Shown here piece by piece: positions 47,593 to 56,377 of a stretch of 64,000 nt of DNA; within the stretch, counting starts at the first letter, position 1, and every line of letters starts with the position of its first letter. This stretch comes from JBBWZH01 sp035544115 (lineage in GTDB: Bacteria; Actinomycetota; Actinomycetes; Mycobacteriales; CADCTP01), in NCBI GenBank assembly GCA_963714145.1, contig OY970235.1:496001-560000 (forward strand). Direction: 5' to 3'. The position numbers and the translations under genes were made by a program. Under the pieces are notes generated by a model, which was not told the DNA's origin, ran no database searches, and saw only the letters and a list, made by a program, of their open reading frames with translations.

Positions 47593-49476
47593 TCAGCGGC
47601 CGAGTGCGGCGAGGAAGGTGTGGGCCATCGGGACGGCGGCGGTGTGGCTGGATTCGCCGTCGTAGACGAAGACGGCGAAGGCGAAGTCGCCGCGGTAGCC
47701 GATGAACCAGGCGTGCGCGCGGGGTGGGACGGCGGTGCCGTACTCGGCGGTGCCGGTCTTGCCGGAGATCGGTGCGCCGGGGATGTCGGCGAGGGCGGTG
47801 GCGGTGCCGCTGGTGACGACCGCGCGCATCATGTCGCGCAGCGCCGGGAGCACGGCCGGCGGCGGGCCGTCCGGCTGGCGCCCGCCGGGGGCCGCCGGGA
47901 TGCCGGTGACCAGCGCCGGGGCGACCGCCTCGCCATGCTGCACGCCGGCCGCGACCAGGGCCATCGCCAGCGGGCTGACCTCGACCCGGCCCTGCCCGAT
48001 CGCGTCCGCCGCCTTCTCGGTGTCGTCCTTCGGCGTCGGCACCAAGCCGTCGAACGAGGGGACGGGTAGCCGGTACCCGGCCGCGATGCCGTATTTCGCG
48101 GCCGCGTCGGCCAGCGCCCGGCGCGGCAGCTGCTGCGAGAGCGAGGTGAAGGTGGTGTTGCAGGACTTGGCGAACGCGGTGCGCAGCGGCACCGAGCCGA
48201 GGTCGAACTTGTCCTCGTTCTGGAACTGCTTGCCGTAGACGACGGTCGTCGCCGGGCAGGGCAGCACCGAGGTCGGCTTGACCACGCCGGCCTGCAGCAG
48301 CGCGGTCGCGGTGATCGCCTTGAAGGTGGAGCCGGCCGGGTAGCGGCCGGTCAGCGCGATGTCCCCGGGCGCCGCGGCGTTGTTCGAGACGGCCAGCAGG
48401 TTCCCGGTGGACGGCTGGATCGCGACGATCGCGGCCGGCGTGGTCACGGTCGCGACCGCGGCGTCGGCGGCGTTCTGCACGGTCGGGTCGAGCGTGGTGC
48501 GCACCGGCTTGCCCGGCCGGGCGGCGATCTCGCCGAGCACGGTGACCGTCTTGCCCTGCTCGTCGGCCGCGACCACCTTGGCCCCGGCCACCCCGGCCAG
48601 GCTCGGGTTCAGCGCCCGCTGCAGCCCGGACCGGCCGAGCTGATCGCCGGACAGGTAACCCGGCCCGGCCTCGTCCAGCACCTCCTTGGTGGCGTCGCCG
48701 ACGGTGCCGAGCAGCGGCTGGGCGAACCGGGTGCTGGGCCCGAGCAGCCGCCGCTCGGACCGGAACACGGTGCCGGGCAGGTCGTACACCCGCGGCTTGA
48801 TCTTCAGGTAGTCCGGCTTGCGCAGCGTGATCACGGTGACGAACTGGTCCGGCTTGGCCTTGCCCACGTCCGCGACCACGTCCGCGGCCCGCACGCCGAG
48901 CACCGAGGCCAGCGTCGCGGCCAGCGACGGCAGGTTGGTCACCCGGCGCGGCTCGACGCCGATCGTGACCACGTCGGTCAGCGCGAACAGCGGCGCCCCG
49001 GTGGAGGCCAGCAGCGGGGCCCGCTCCGGCAGCGCCCGCTGCACGGCCAGCTTCTGCCCGGCGCCCAGCTGCGGGTGCAGATCGGCCGGCTCCCAGTGCA
49101 CCTTCCACGTCTTGTCCTGCTTGACCAGCGAGAGCCGGCCGTCGTAGCGCCACTGGTCGCCCACGCCGCGCAGCGACCAGCTGGCCTGGAACGGCACCGT
49201 GGCCTGGTTGCCGTTGACCGTGGGCGCGCCGGCGACCAGGTCCGCCTTGGTCGGGGCCAGCGCCTCCTTGGTCGCCTGCAACGCGGCCTGCGCGCTGGTC
49301 GCGTCGTCGGTGGCGTTGGCCGCGCCGGCGACATCGCCGTCCGCCCAGGCCTCCAGGAAGGCACGGGCGGCCGGGTCCGGCTGCGGGTCCTTCCCGAACA
49401 GCCCGCAGCCGGCGGTGGCGGAGGCGGTCAGGGCGATGGCGGCAAACAGGGCGGCCGCGCGGCGCTCGGCGAGCAC
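47593..49476 (-). CDS. Penicillin-binding transpeptidase lipoprotein with MecA-type N-terminal domain
   Basis: The 627-residue protein has a lipobox (ALTASATAGC, Cys24) and an NTF2/MecA-N-like domain (PAARAFLEAWADGDVAGAAN, YDGRLSLVKQDKTWKVHWEP). A dimerisation region and a D,D-transpeptidase domain follow, with SxxK in YPAGSTFKAITATAL, SxN in FAKSCNTTFTS and KTG in ISGKTGTAEYG. It cross-links peptidoglycan outside the membrane; MecA-N PBPs can have low beta-lactam affinity. The GTG start has AAGGAG upstream. Its last 56 bp are duplicated at 45489. Confidence 0.92.
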   Translation of the reverse strand: MLAERRAAALFAAIALTASATAGCGLFGKDPQPDPAARAFLEAWADGDVAGAANATDDATSAQAALQATKEALAPTKADLVAGAPTVNGNQATVPFQASWSLRGVGDQWRYDGRLSLVKQDKTWKVHWEPADLHPQLGAGQKLAVQRALPERAPLLASTGAPLFALTDVVTIGVEPRRVTNLPSLAATLASVLGVRAADVVADVGKAKPDQFVTVITLRKPDYLKIKPRVYDLPGTVFRSERRLLGPSTRFAQPLLGTVGDATKEVLDEAGPGYLSGDQLGRSGLQRALNPSLAGVAGAKVVAADEQGKTVTVLGEIAARPGKPVRTTLDPTVQNAADAAVATVTTPAAIVAIQPSTGNLLAVSNNAAAPGDIALTGRYPAGSTFKAITATALLQAGVVKPTSVLPCPATTVVYGKQFQNEDKFDLGSVPLRTAFAKSCNTTFTSLSQQLPRRALADAAAKYGIAAGYRLPVPSFDGLVPTPKDDTEKAADAIGQGRVEVSPLAMALVAAGVQHGEAVAPALVTGIPAAPGGRQPDGPPPAVLPALRDMMRAVVTSGTATALADIPGAPISGKTGTAEYGTAVPPRAHAWFIGYRGDFAFAVFVYDGESSHTAAVPMAHTFLAALGR

Positions 49477-49573
49477 TGCGGTCTCCTTCCGATGACTGCG
49501 GCGCGTCCGGTGCGCCCGGTGGGGAGCTGGAGATACGACCGTACGTCGTCCCGCCCGGCCGGTTATGACCGGA

Positions 49574-50422
49574 TCAGAACAACACGCTCATAAACGTGCC
49601 GACGTCGGTCATGCCGATCCGCCGGTAGGTGGCCCGGGCCGGGTGGTTGTAGTCGTTGACATAGAGGCTGACCACCGGTGCCACCGACCGTAGCGCCTCA
49701 CCGACCACCGCCGCGGTGCCGGCCGTACCCAGCCCGCGGCCCCGCCAGCGCGGGTGCACCCAGACGCCCTGGATCTGGCAGGCGTGGCTGGACGCCGCGC
49801 CGATCTCCGCCTTGAACCGCACCTCGCCGTCCTCGATCCGGGCGAACGCGCGGCCGGTCGCGACCAGGTCACGCACCCGGGCCCGGTAGCCGGCGCCCCC
49901 GTCCACGCCCAGCGGCGAGGTGCCGACCTCCTCGGTGAACATCGCCACGCAGGCCGGCATCAGCACGTCCAGCTCGGCCAGCTCGACCCGGCGGACCAGC
50001 GGGTCGGCCGGCACCGGCGGCGGCGTGGTGGTGGCCAGCACCGGCTGCACCCGGCGGATCTCCCGCGGCTGCCCCCAGTACGGCGCCAGGTGCTGCCAGA
50101 GCGGCCCGACGGCGGCGGCCGGGCCGACCAGCGAGGAGCAGCGCCGGCCCTGCCGGCGGGCCCGGTCGGCGAACGCCCGCAGCGCGGCCGGCGCGGACCC
50201 GACCGGCACCAGGTTCGCCCCGGCGAAGCAGGCCGCCTCCAGTTGCGCGCCGCCGTACCCCCAGACCTCGGCGCCGAGCCGCCACGGCTCCACCCCGACC
50301 GCCTCGACCCGGGCGGCCACGAAGCAGTGCGCGACCGGGTCGGCGTCCAGGAGGGTGCGCAGCGCCGGCAGGTCGCGGTCGTCCAGCAGGCGCGCGCCGG
50401 CGGTCCTCAGCGTCGATCCCAT
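49574..50422 (-). CDS. GNAT acetyltransferase with DUF4081 domain
   Basis: The 282-residue protein has an N-terminal DUF4081 domain (LRTLLDADPVAHCFVAARVE, WGYGGAQLEAACFAGANLVP) and a C-terminal GNAT domain with the acetyl-CoA loop RWRGRGLGTAGTAAVVGEAL and a final YVNDYNHPARATYRRIGM. The substrate is unknown. It lies between the PBP gene and proS in the order usual for actinomycetes. Confidence 0.92.
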   Translation of the reverse strand: MGSTLRTAGARLLDDRDLPALRTLLDADPVAHCFVAARVEAVGVEPWRLGAEVWGYGGAQLEAACFAGANLVPVGSAPAALRAFADRARRQGRRCSSLVGPAAAVGPLWQHLAPYWGQPREIRRVQPVLATTTPPPVPADPLVRRVELAELDVLMPACVAMFTEEVGTSPLGVDGGAGYRARVRDLVATGRAFARIEDGEVRFKAEIGAASSHACQIQGVWVHPRWRGRGLGTAGTAAVVGEALRSVAPVVSLYVNDYNHPARATYRRIGMTDVGTFMSVLF

Positions 50423-50493
50423 CGGGACCCAGCCTACGGGCCGGCAGCCCGCCGACCTGCGGTCGGGCGGATATTCGGGTTGGTGTCGGCCCC

Positions 50494-50505
50494 TAATCTG
50501 GCGTT
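50494..50505 (+). promoter_or_regulatory. Leaderless -10 element of proS
   Basis: TAATCT (50494-50499) ends 6 nt before the GTG at 50506, with no ribosome-binding site between. A -35 is not evident. Confidence 0.4.
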
Positions 50506-52194
50506 GTGCCGCAGCGAATGTCGTCCTCCTTCCCGCACACGGTCCGGGAGGATCCGGCTGACGCCCAGACGCCGAGCCACCGGCTGCTGGTCCGGGCCGG
50601 CTACCTGCGCCGGACCGCCGCCGGCATCCACACCTGGCTGCCGCTCGGGGTGCGGGTGCTGGCCAACGTGGCCCGGGTGGTGCGCGCCGAGATGGACCGG
50701 ATCGGCGGCCAGGAGGTGCTGTTCCCGGCGCTGCTGCCGCGCGGCCCGTACGACCGGACCGGCCGCACCGGCGGGTACGGCGACCTGCTTTTCACGCTGG
50801 CCGACCGGCGCGGCGGCGACTACCTGCTCGGCCCCACCCACGAGGAGATGTTCACCCTGCTCGCGGCCGCCGAGCTGGCCTCGTACCGGGACGTCCCGCT
50901 GACCCTCTACCAGGTGCAGACCAAGTACCGGGACGAGCCGCGGCCGCGGTCCGGGGTGCTGCGCGGCCGCGAGTTCCTGATGAAGGACTCCTACTCGTTC
51001 GACCTGGACGACGCCGGCCTGGCCAAGTCGTACGACGCGCACCGGGAGGCCTACCAGCGCATCTTCGACCGGCTCGGGATCGACTACCGGATCGTGACCG
51101 CGTTCTCCGGCGCGATGGGCGGCTCGGAGTCGGAGGAGTTCCTGGCCCCGACCCCGGTCGGCGAGGACACCTTCGTCTCCTGCCCGGCCTGCGGGTACGC
51201 CGCGAACGTGGAGGCCGTCCGGGTGCCGGTCGTCGCGGTCGAGGCCGCCGCCCCGCCGCCGCTCGAAGTGCTGGACACCCCGGGGACGCCCACCATCGAG
51301 TCGCTGGCCGGGTACCTGGGCGTGCCGGCGTCGGCCACCCTGAAGAACCTGCTGGTCCGGGTGGACGACGAGGTGGTCGGGATCGGCGTGCCCGGCGACC
51401 GGGAGGTCGACCTGGGCCGGGTGGCCGAGGCGCTGGCGCCGGCCCGGGTCCGGATCTTCGAGGCGGCCGACTTCGCCGCCCGGCCCGAGCTGGTGCGCGG
51501 GTACCTCGGGCCGCAGGGGGAGCGGACCTTCCGGTACCTGGCCGACCCCCGGGTCGGCCCGGGCACGGTGTGGGTGACCGGCGCCAACGCGGCCGGCCGG
51601 CACGCCCGCAACGTGGTCTGCGGCCGCGATTTCACCGTGGACGGGTACCTGGACGTGGTGGTGGTCCGGCCCGGCGACCCGTGCCCGAAGTGCGCCGGTC
51701 CGCTCGGCGTCGACCGCGGCGTCGAGATCGGCCACATCTTCCAGCTCGGCCGCCGGTACGCCGACGTGTTCGGGCTGGACGTCGCCGGCCCGGACGGCGA
51801 GCCGGTCCGGCTGACCATGGGCTCGTACGGGATCGGGGTGAGCCGTGCGGTCGGCGTGCTGGCCGAGCAGCACCACGACGAGCGCGGGCTGCGTTGGCCA
51901 GCCGAGGTGGCGCCCTACGACGTGCACGTGGTGCCGATCGGCCGCGGCGACCAGCCGGCCCGGGCCGCCGAGCTGGCCGCCCGGCTGACCGCGGCCGGGC
52001 TCACCGTCCTGCTGGACGACCGCGCCGACGCGTCCGCCGGGGTGAAGCTGACCGACGCCGAGCTGCTCGGCATGCCGTGGATCGTGGTGGTCGGCCGGCG
52101 GGCCGCCGACGGCATCGTGGAGCTGCGCGACCGGCACACCGGCACCGCCGCCGAACTGAGCCCGGACGCCGTCCTGAGCCGGCTGACCGGCTGA
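50506..52194 (+). CDS. proS: Prolyl-tRNA synthetase (bacterial type, with editing domain)
   Basis: ProRS charges tRNA-Pro. The 562-residue class II enzyme has motif 1 (RTAAGIHTWLPLGVRVL), motif 2 (YQVQTKYRDEPRPRSGVLRG), the editing INS domain (about residues 225-385, ATLKNLLVRVDDEVVGIGVP), motif 3 (LTMGSYGIGVSRAVG) and an anticodon-binding domain (YDVHVVPIG). The start is GTG 50506, supported by the leaderless -10, or ATG 50518. Confidence 0.96.
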   Translation: MPQRMSSSFPHTVREDPADAQTPSHRLLVRAGYLRRTAAGIHTWLPLGVRVLANVARVVRAEMDRIGGQEVLFPALLPRGPYDRTGRTGGYGDLLFTLADRRGGDYLLGPTHEEMFTLLAAAELASYRDVPLTLYQVQTKYRDEPRPRSGVLRGREFLMKDSYSFDLDDAGLAKSYDAHREAYQRIFDRLGIDYRIVTAFSGAMGGSESEEFLAPTPVGEDTFVSCPACGYAANVEAVRVPVVAVEAAAPPPLEVLDTPGTPTIESLAGYLGVPASATLKNLLVRVDDEVVGIGVPGDREVDLGRVAEALAPARVRIFEAADFAARPELVRGYLGPQGERTFRYLADPRVGPGTVWVTGANAAGRHARNVVCGRDFTVDGYLDVVVVRPGDPCPKCAGPLGVDRGVEIGHIFQLGRRYADVFGLDVAGPDGEPVRLTMGSYGIGVSRAVGVLAEQHHDERGLRWPAEVAPYDVHVVPIGRGDQPARAAELAARLTAAGLTVLLDDRADASAGVKLTDAELLGMPWIVVVGRRAADGIVELRDRHTGTAAELSPDAVLSRLTG

Positions 52195-52306
52195 CCGGCG
52201 GGTCTGGTGGCCCGGGGTGGGGCGGTGGCCCGGCCAGCGCGGTACGCGACGATGTGACCGGCGCCGGAGCGGGCCGGCGGCCTGACTGTCAGGAGGGTGC
52301 GCGGCG

Positions 52307-52990
52307 GTGACGGTGGATGCGGTGGTGTTCGACTGGGGCGGCACGCTCACCCCCTGGCACACGATCGACTTCGCGGAGTGCTGGCTGGCCTGCGGGTTCG
52401 ACCGGCACGTCGCCGACCAGCTGCGGGCCGCCGAGGAGGCGGTCTGGCAGCGGGCCCGGGACGTGCAGCGCAGCGGCACCCTGGCCGAGGTCTTCGCCGC
52501 GGTGGACGTGGAGATGACCCGGGCCGTGCTGGCCAACTACTTCGAGTGGTGGGAGGAGCACACCTTCACCGACCCGGACGTGCGGCCGCTGCTGGCCGGA
52601 CTGCGGGAGCGCGGGATCAAGGTCGGCGTGCTGTCCAACACGCTCTGGCCGCGGGTGGAGCACGACCGGGTGTTCCGCCGGGACGGCGTCTACGACCTGA
52701 TCGACGCGGCCGTCTACACCAGCGAGATCGAGTGGACCAAGCCCCATCCGCAGGCGTTCCGGACCGTGCTGGCCGAGCTGGCGGTGGCCGACCCGGCCGC
52801 GGCCGTCTTCGTCGGCGACCGGCGCTGGGACGACATCCACGGCGCGCACGGCGCCGGGCTGCGGGCCGTGCTGCTACCGCACAGCGCGATCCCGGACCAC
52901 CAGCGCGGCCCGGTCGACGGCGAGCCGGACGCGGTCGTCAGCCGGCTGGCCGACCTGCTCCCGCTGGTGGACGCCTGGCGGACCGGCTAG
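52307..52990 (+). CDS. HAD superfamily hydrolase-like protein with altered motif I
   Basis: The 227-residue protein has a HAD fold: motif I VVFDWGGTLTPW, motif II VGVLSNTLW, motif III Lys in IEWTKPHPQAF and motif IV VFVGDRRWDDIHGAHGAGLR. Motif I keeps the nucleophile (Asp9) but has Gly where phosphatases have a second Asp as general acid, so ordinary phosphatase activity is uncertain. AGGAGGG lies 10-16 nt before the GTG. It follows proS by 112 bp. Confidence 0.88.
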   Translation: MTVDAVVFDWGGTLTPWHTIDFAECWLACGFDRHVADQLRAAEEAVWQRARDVQRSGTLAEVFAAVDVEMTRAVLANYFEWWEEHTFTDPDVRPLLAGLRERGIKVGVLSNTLWPRVEHDRVFRRDGVYDLIDAAVYTSEIEWTKPHPQAFRTVLAELAVADPAAAVFVGDRRWDDIHGAHGAGLRAVLLPHSAIPDHQRGPVDGEPDAVVSRLADLLPLVDAWRTG

Positions 52991-53070
52991 CCAGCCCTCA
53001 CGAACCGGCCCCGCCGGGGGCCAGCCCGCCGGGCGGGACCGGCGGGCCGGGACCGCCGGGGGCCCCAGGA

Positions 53071-53129
53071 CCGGCGGGCCAGCCCTGCCAGGCCGGGCCG
53101 GGCCGGCGGGCCAGCCCTGCCAGGCCGGG
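53071..53129. repeat. GC-rich direct repeat
   Basis: A 27-bp unit beginning CCGGCGGGCCAGCCCTGCCA occurs at 53071 and 53103 (period 32), within a 160-bp stretch of CCGGGACCGG-type sequence between the convergent HAD and DUF4439 genes. No T-tract; it may still form stable hairpins. Confidence 0.6.
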
Positions 53130-53150
53130 ACCGGCGGGCCGGGACCGGGC

Positions 53151-53579
53151 TCAAGTCTGGCCGGGGAAGGGGACGGTCGGCGCGGCCGGCGTGACCAGTT
53201 TCCGCCAGCCGGTGCCGCGGACCGCCGCGTCGGTCAGCGCGGCCACCGCGGTCCGCCGGATGATCTGGTCGTCGGTGGCGGCCACCACGTACCGCCAGGC
53301 CGCCGCCGCGCCGTCCTCCAGGTGCAGGGCCAACCGGAGCGCCGAGGCCTGGTCGGTGACCGGGAACGGCAGCCGGTACGAGGCCCGGGTCAGCGCCGGG
53401 TCGCCGCCGAGCCGGCGGACCGTGCCGGCGATCGCGTCCCGCCGGCCCCGGTGCGCCCCGTCCGCCTCGCGCACCTGACCGCGTAGCTGCACCGACACCC
53501 GGGCCCCGACGACCGCGTACCCCCAGATCACCGCGTGCTCGGCGGCCAGCGCCGTCTGCAACGCGTCGAGCTCGCTCAC
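53151..53579 (-). CDS. DUF4439 ferritin-like protein
   Basis: The 142-residue helical protein begins VSELDALQTALAAEHAVIWG (GTG start) and includes HRGRRDAIAGTVRRLGGDPA and AWRYVVAATDDQIIRRTAVA, the four-helix ferritin-like pattern of DUF4439. The spaced Glu/His residues that would bind iron are only partly present, and the function is unknown. CAGGAGACACA gives the GTG a ribosome-binding site. The start GTG is the edge of the inserted 116-bp element. Confidence 0.85.
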   Translation of the reverse strand: MSELDALQTALAAEHAVIWGYAVVGARVSVQLRGQVREADGAHRGRRDAIAGTVRRLGGDPALTRASYRLPFPVTDQASALRLALHLEDGAAAAWRYVVAATDDQIIRRTAVAALTDAAVRGTGWRKLVTPAAPTVPFPGQT

Positions 53580-53695
53580 TGTGTCTCCTGCTCGCGGCGC
53601 TGCGCGCCAGACGCGGCGTCTTCCCTCGGCCCCGCGCAGCGACTTCGTCGGCGCGTTGCCTCAGTCCAGACGCCGCTGCGCTGCGCTCCGCTCAC
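53573..53695 (-). repeat. Single inverted copy of the 116-bp element
   Basis: Read on the minus strand this is one unit of the element seen three times at 249-600, starting GCGGCGTCTGGACTGAGG at 53676. It is bounded by GTGAGCG at 53695 and at 53579, exactly 116 bp apart. The first boundary contains the TGA stop of the upstream gene (53694-53692); the second contains the GTG start of the DUF4439 gene, 97 nt from the unit start, as in trmD. Confidence 0.87.
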
Positions 53696-54231
53696 GACAG
53701 GACCACCTCGTGGCTGGATTCGCAGGCGGCGATGCTGGCCAACAGGGGTGCGGCCGTGTCGTCGGCGGTGAGGCAGCCGGCCGCCCGGGCGGTGGCCGCG
53801 GCGTGCTCGGCGTTCTTCAGCGCCAGCAGCGCGAGCGGCGCGGTGGCGGGCACCGGCGGGATGCCGGTCACCTCCGGCGTCGGGCTGGCCGTGGCCGTAC
53901 CGGTGCCGGTCGCCGTCGGGGTGGCCGACGGGGTCAGGCCCATCTCCTGTTCCAGCGCGGCGACGTGCGCGCTGTGGTCGTCCCGCAGCGGCGCCAGCCG
54001 TTTGGCCAGCGCCGGATGCTGGGCGATGGTCGCCTGGTAGCTGCCGAGCAGCCGGCGTTCCGCGGCGAGGTGGTCGGCCAGCGGGTCCGGCGGCGGCTCG
54101 GTGGTGGTCACGCCGGTCGGGGTCGGTGCCGGGCCGGGCGTGCCGGTGCAGGCCGCGGCGAAGCCGACCGGTGCGACGGCGAGCGCGAAGAGCACCTGGC
54201 GGCGGTGGACCCGGCTGGGTGGACGAGGCAT
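53692..54231 (-). CDS. Secreted lipoprotein with ferritin-like helical domain
   Basis: From MPRPPSRVHRRQVLFALAVA the 179-residue protein has a twin-arginine-containing signal region and a lipobox FAAAC (Cys near residue 27). A Pro/Thr linker follows, then helical sequence HLAAERRLLGSYQATIAQHP and DDHSAHVAALEQEMGL, a second Thr/Ala linker (TATGTGTATASPTPE) and a last helical pair (LALLALKNAEHAAATARAAG). It resembles the ferritin-like DUF4439 protein downstream, so the two are probably partners. Upstream frame to 54573 is rejected as non-family. Confidence 0.8.
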   Translation of the reverse strand: MPRPPSRVHRRQVLFALAVAPVGFAAACTGTPGPAPTPTGVTTTEPPPDPLADHLAAERRLLGSYQATIAQHPALAKRLAPLRDDHSAHVAALEQEMGLTPSATPTATGTGTATASPTPEVTGIPPVPATAPLALLALKNAEHAAATARAAGCLTADDTAAPLLASIAACESSHEVVLS

Positions 54232-54514
54232 GGCCGGCACAGTGTCGCAGAGCGCCGCCGCGAGTAGCGCAACCGCCGCGCGCCGAACGGCTCCCGACTC
54301 GCCGCGAGCGGCCCGGCGCTCTGACCTGGTGATCAACAAAGAACTGCGGTCGGTATTTGACACGCGGGACCAATCAGGCGAACGGTGTACCCCAAGCCGG
54401 GTGAGGTAGCGCCCGGCCGTTACTCCTCGTGTCCGTACGGCCGAACCGCTACCCTCGGCTGAAAGCCGGTGTGACCGGTACAACCAACTGCAGCGACCTG
54501 CGAGGAGAGCCCGA
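54232..54514. promoter_or_regulatory. Divergent promoter region upstream of rimP
   Basis: The 283-bp region separates the ferritin-like lipoprotein (-) from rimP (+). TACCCT (54450-54455) is a possible -10 for rimP about 60 nt upstream; no good -35 is present. An AT-richer patch (GTATTTGACACG, about 54353) contains TTGACA and may belong to a promoter as well. Confidence 0.35.
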
Positions 54515-54994
54515 ATGGCGGCCGGGACGTCCCAGCGGGAGCGGCTGGCCGCTGTGCTGGAGCCGGTGGTCAACGCGGCCGGTTACGACCTGGAGGAGAT
54601 CACGGTGACCCCGGCCGGCCGGCGCCGGCTGGTGCGGGTCGTGGTCGACGCCGACGACGGGGTCTCGCTGGACGATGTCGCCGATGTCAGCCGGGCCATC
54701 TCGGTCGCGCTGGACGAGCAGGACGGCGTGGTCGGGGCGGCGCCGTACGTGCTGGAGGTCAGCTCGCCCGGGGTCGACCGGCCGCTGACGAGCACGCGGC
54801 ACTGGCAGCGGGCCACCGGCCGGCTGGTCCAGGTTCCGGTGCGGGAGAAGGGCACGCTGACCGGCCGGGTCCGCCGGGCCGACGCGGCCGGCGTGCTGCT
54901 CGAGGTGGCCGGCACGGAGCACGAGTTCGGGTACGAGGTGCTCGGCACTGGCCGGGTGCAAGTGGAGTTCAGCCGGGAGGAGGGCGAAGCGTGA
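54515..54994 (+). CDS. rimP: Ribosome maturation factor RimP
   Basis: RimP acts in 30S assembly. The 159-residue protein has LAAVLEPVVNAAGYDLEEIT, LVRVVVDADDGVSLDDVADV, YVLEVSSPGVDRPLTSTRHW and a C-terminal SH3-like domain. GAGGAGAG precedes the ATG. It overlaps nusA by 4 bp, heading the rimP-nusA-ylxR-infB operon. Confidence 0.95.
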   Translation: MAAGTSQRERLAAVLEPVVNAAGYDLEEITVTPAGRRRLVRVVVDADDGVSLDDVADVSRAISVALDEQDGVVGAAPYVLEVSSPGVDRPLTSTRHWQRATGRLVQVPVREKGTLTGRVRRADAAGVLLEVAGTEHEFGYEVLGTGRVQVEFSREEGEA

Positions 54995-56097
54995 ACGTCG
55001 ACATTGCGGCGCTGCGCGCCATCGAGCGGGAGAAGGAGATCTCGTTCGACACTGTCCTCGAGGCGATCGAGACCGCGTTGCTGACCGCGTACCGGCACAC
55101 CGAGGGGGCGCAGGCGACCGCTCGGGTCGAGGTCGACCGGAAGACCGGCACGGTCACCGTCCACGCGCAGGAGGTGGGCGAGGACGGCGTCGTGCTGCGG
55201 GAGTACGACGACACCCCGAACGACTTCGGTCGGATCGCCGCGATGACCGCCAAGCAGGTCATCCTGCAGCGGCTGCGGGACGCCGAGAACGAGATCACCT
55301 ACGGCGAGTATTCCGGCCGTGAAGGCGACATCGTGGCTGGCGTGATCCAGCACCACGAGGGCCGGGCCGAGCGCGGCATCGTGCTGATCAGCCTGGGCAA
55401 GATCGAGGCGGTGCTCCCGCCGGCCGAGCAGGTGCCGGCCGAGCGGTACGAGCACGGCCTGCGGATCAAGGCGTACGTGGTCGGTGTGACGAAGGGCATG
55501 CGCGGCCCGCAGATCACGCTCAGCCGCACCCACCCGAACCTGGTCCGCAAGCTGTTCGCGCTGGAGGTGCCGGAGGTCGCCGACGGCACCGTGGAGATCC
55601 CGGCGGTGGCCCGCGAGGCCGGGCACCGGTCCAAGATCGCGGTGCGGTCCACGGTGTCCGGGGTGAACGCCAAGGGTTCCTGCATCGGCCCGCTCGGCGC
55701 CCGGGTCCGCAACGTGGTCTCCGAGTTACACGGCGAGAAGATCGACATCGTGGACTGGTCGGATGATCCGGCCGCGTTCATCGCGCACGCCCTCTCGCCG
55801 GCCGAGGTGATCAGTGTCGAGGTGGTGGACGCGACCGCCAAGTCGGCCCGGGTCGTGGTGCCGGATTACCAGCTCTCCCTGGCTATCGGCCGGGAAGGGC
55901 AGAACGCCCGGTTGGCGGCCCGGCTGACCGGCTGGCGGATCGACATCCGCAGCGACGCCGCGCCGGTGCAGCCGGACGCTGCCCAGGCCGGCGCGGCCGG
56001 CCCGGCTACCGGTCGATCGGCGCCGCCGGACGCCGTCCGGCCGGCCACCCAGAGCGCAACGGGGCACGTGGCGCGCGACACGCCGACAGCGCGGTAG
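54991..56097 (+). CDS. nusA: Transcription termination/antitermination factor NusA
   Basis: NusA binds RNA polymerase and nascent RNA. The 368-residue protein has an N-terminal RNAP-binding domain (ALRAIEREKEISFDTVLEAI), an S1 domain (YSGREGDIVAGVIQHHEGRA), and KH domains with KGSCIGPLGARVRNVVSEL and LSLAIGREGQNARLAARLTG. The GTG start overlaps the rimP stop. The tail after residue 330 is short and low-complexity, as in actinobacteria. Confidence 0.96.
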   Translation: MNVDIAALRAIEREKEISFDTVLEAIETALLTAYRHTEGAQATARVEVDRKTGTVTVHAQEVGEDGVVLREYDDTPNDFGRIAAMTAKQVILQRLRDAENEITYGEYSGREGDIVAGVIQHHEGRAERGIVLISLGKIEAVLPPAEQVPAERYEHGLRIKAYVVGVTKGMRGPQITLSRTHPNLVRKLFALEVPEVADGTVEIPAVAREAGHRSKIAVRSTVSGVNAKGSCIGPLGARVRNVVSELHGEKIDIVDWSDDPAAFIAHALSPAEVISVEVVDATAKSARVVVPDYQLSLAIGREGQNARLAARLTGWRIDIRSDAAPVQPDAAQAGAAGPATGRSAPPDAVRPATQSATGHVARDTPTAR

Positions 56098-56104
56098 ACT
56101 GCGG

Positions 56105-56377
56105 GTGGTCCGTCGAACATTGGCGGCTCCCGTGCGTACGTGCGTCGGGTGCCGCCAGCGTTTGCCGGTCTCCGAGCTGCTACGCGTCGTAGCGGTCGAG
56201 GGCGTTCTCGTCCCTGACCCTCGTCGGCGGCTGCCAGGTCGTGGTGCCTCAGTGCATCGGGATTCCGGCTGCCTCGACCTCGCGGAGCGGCGGCGGGCGT
56301 TCGGTCGCGCATTGCGCGTCCCGGGCGCCCTTGACGCCGCCGGCCTCCGGGAGTACGTCGCCGCGCACTCCGGGTAG
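56105..56377 (+). CDS. YlxR family RNA-binding protein
   Basis: The 90-residue basic protein contains the YlxR core VRTCVGCRQRLPVSELLRVV and PDPRRRLPGRGASVHRD. The family signature GRGAY(V/I) is here GRGASV. YlxR proteins bind nucleic acid and lie between nusA and infB in many bacteria, with roles in gene regulation or RNase P modulation reported in some. The start is GTG 56105 or GTG 56132. The 209 bp after it show no gene. Confidence 0.9.
   Translation: MVRRTLAAPVRTCVGCRQRLPVSELLRVVAVEGVLVPDPRRRLPGRGASVHRDSGCLDLAERRRAFGRALRVPGALDAAGLREYVAAHSG

Noticed and set aside
53692..54573. Upstream extension of the ferritin-like lipoprotein to 54573
   Set aside because: It would bury the signal peptide 114 residues inside and overlap rimP; ATG 54231 places the lipobox correctly.
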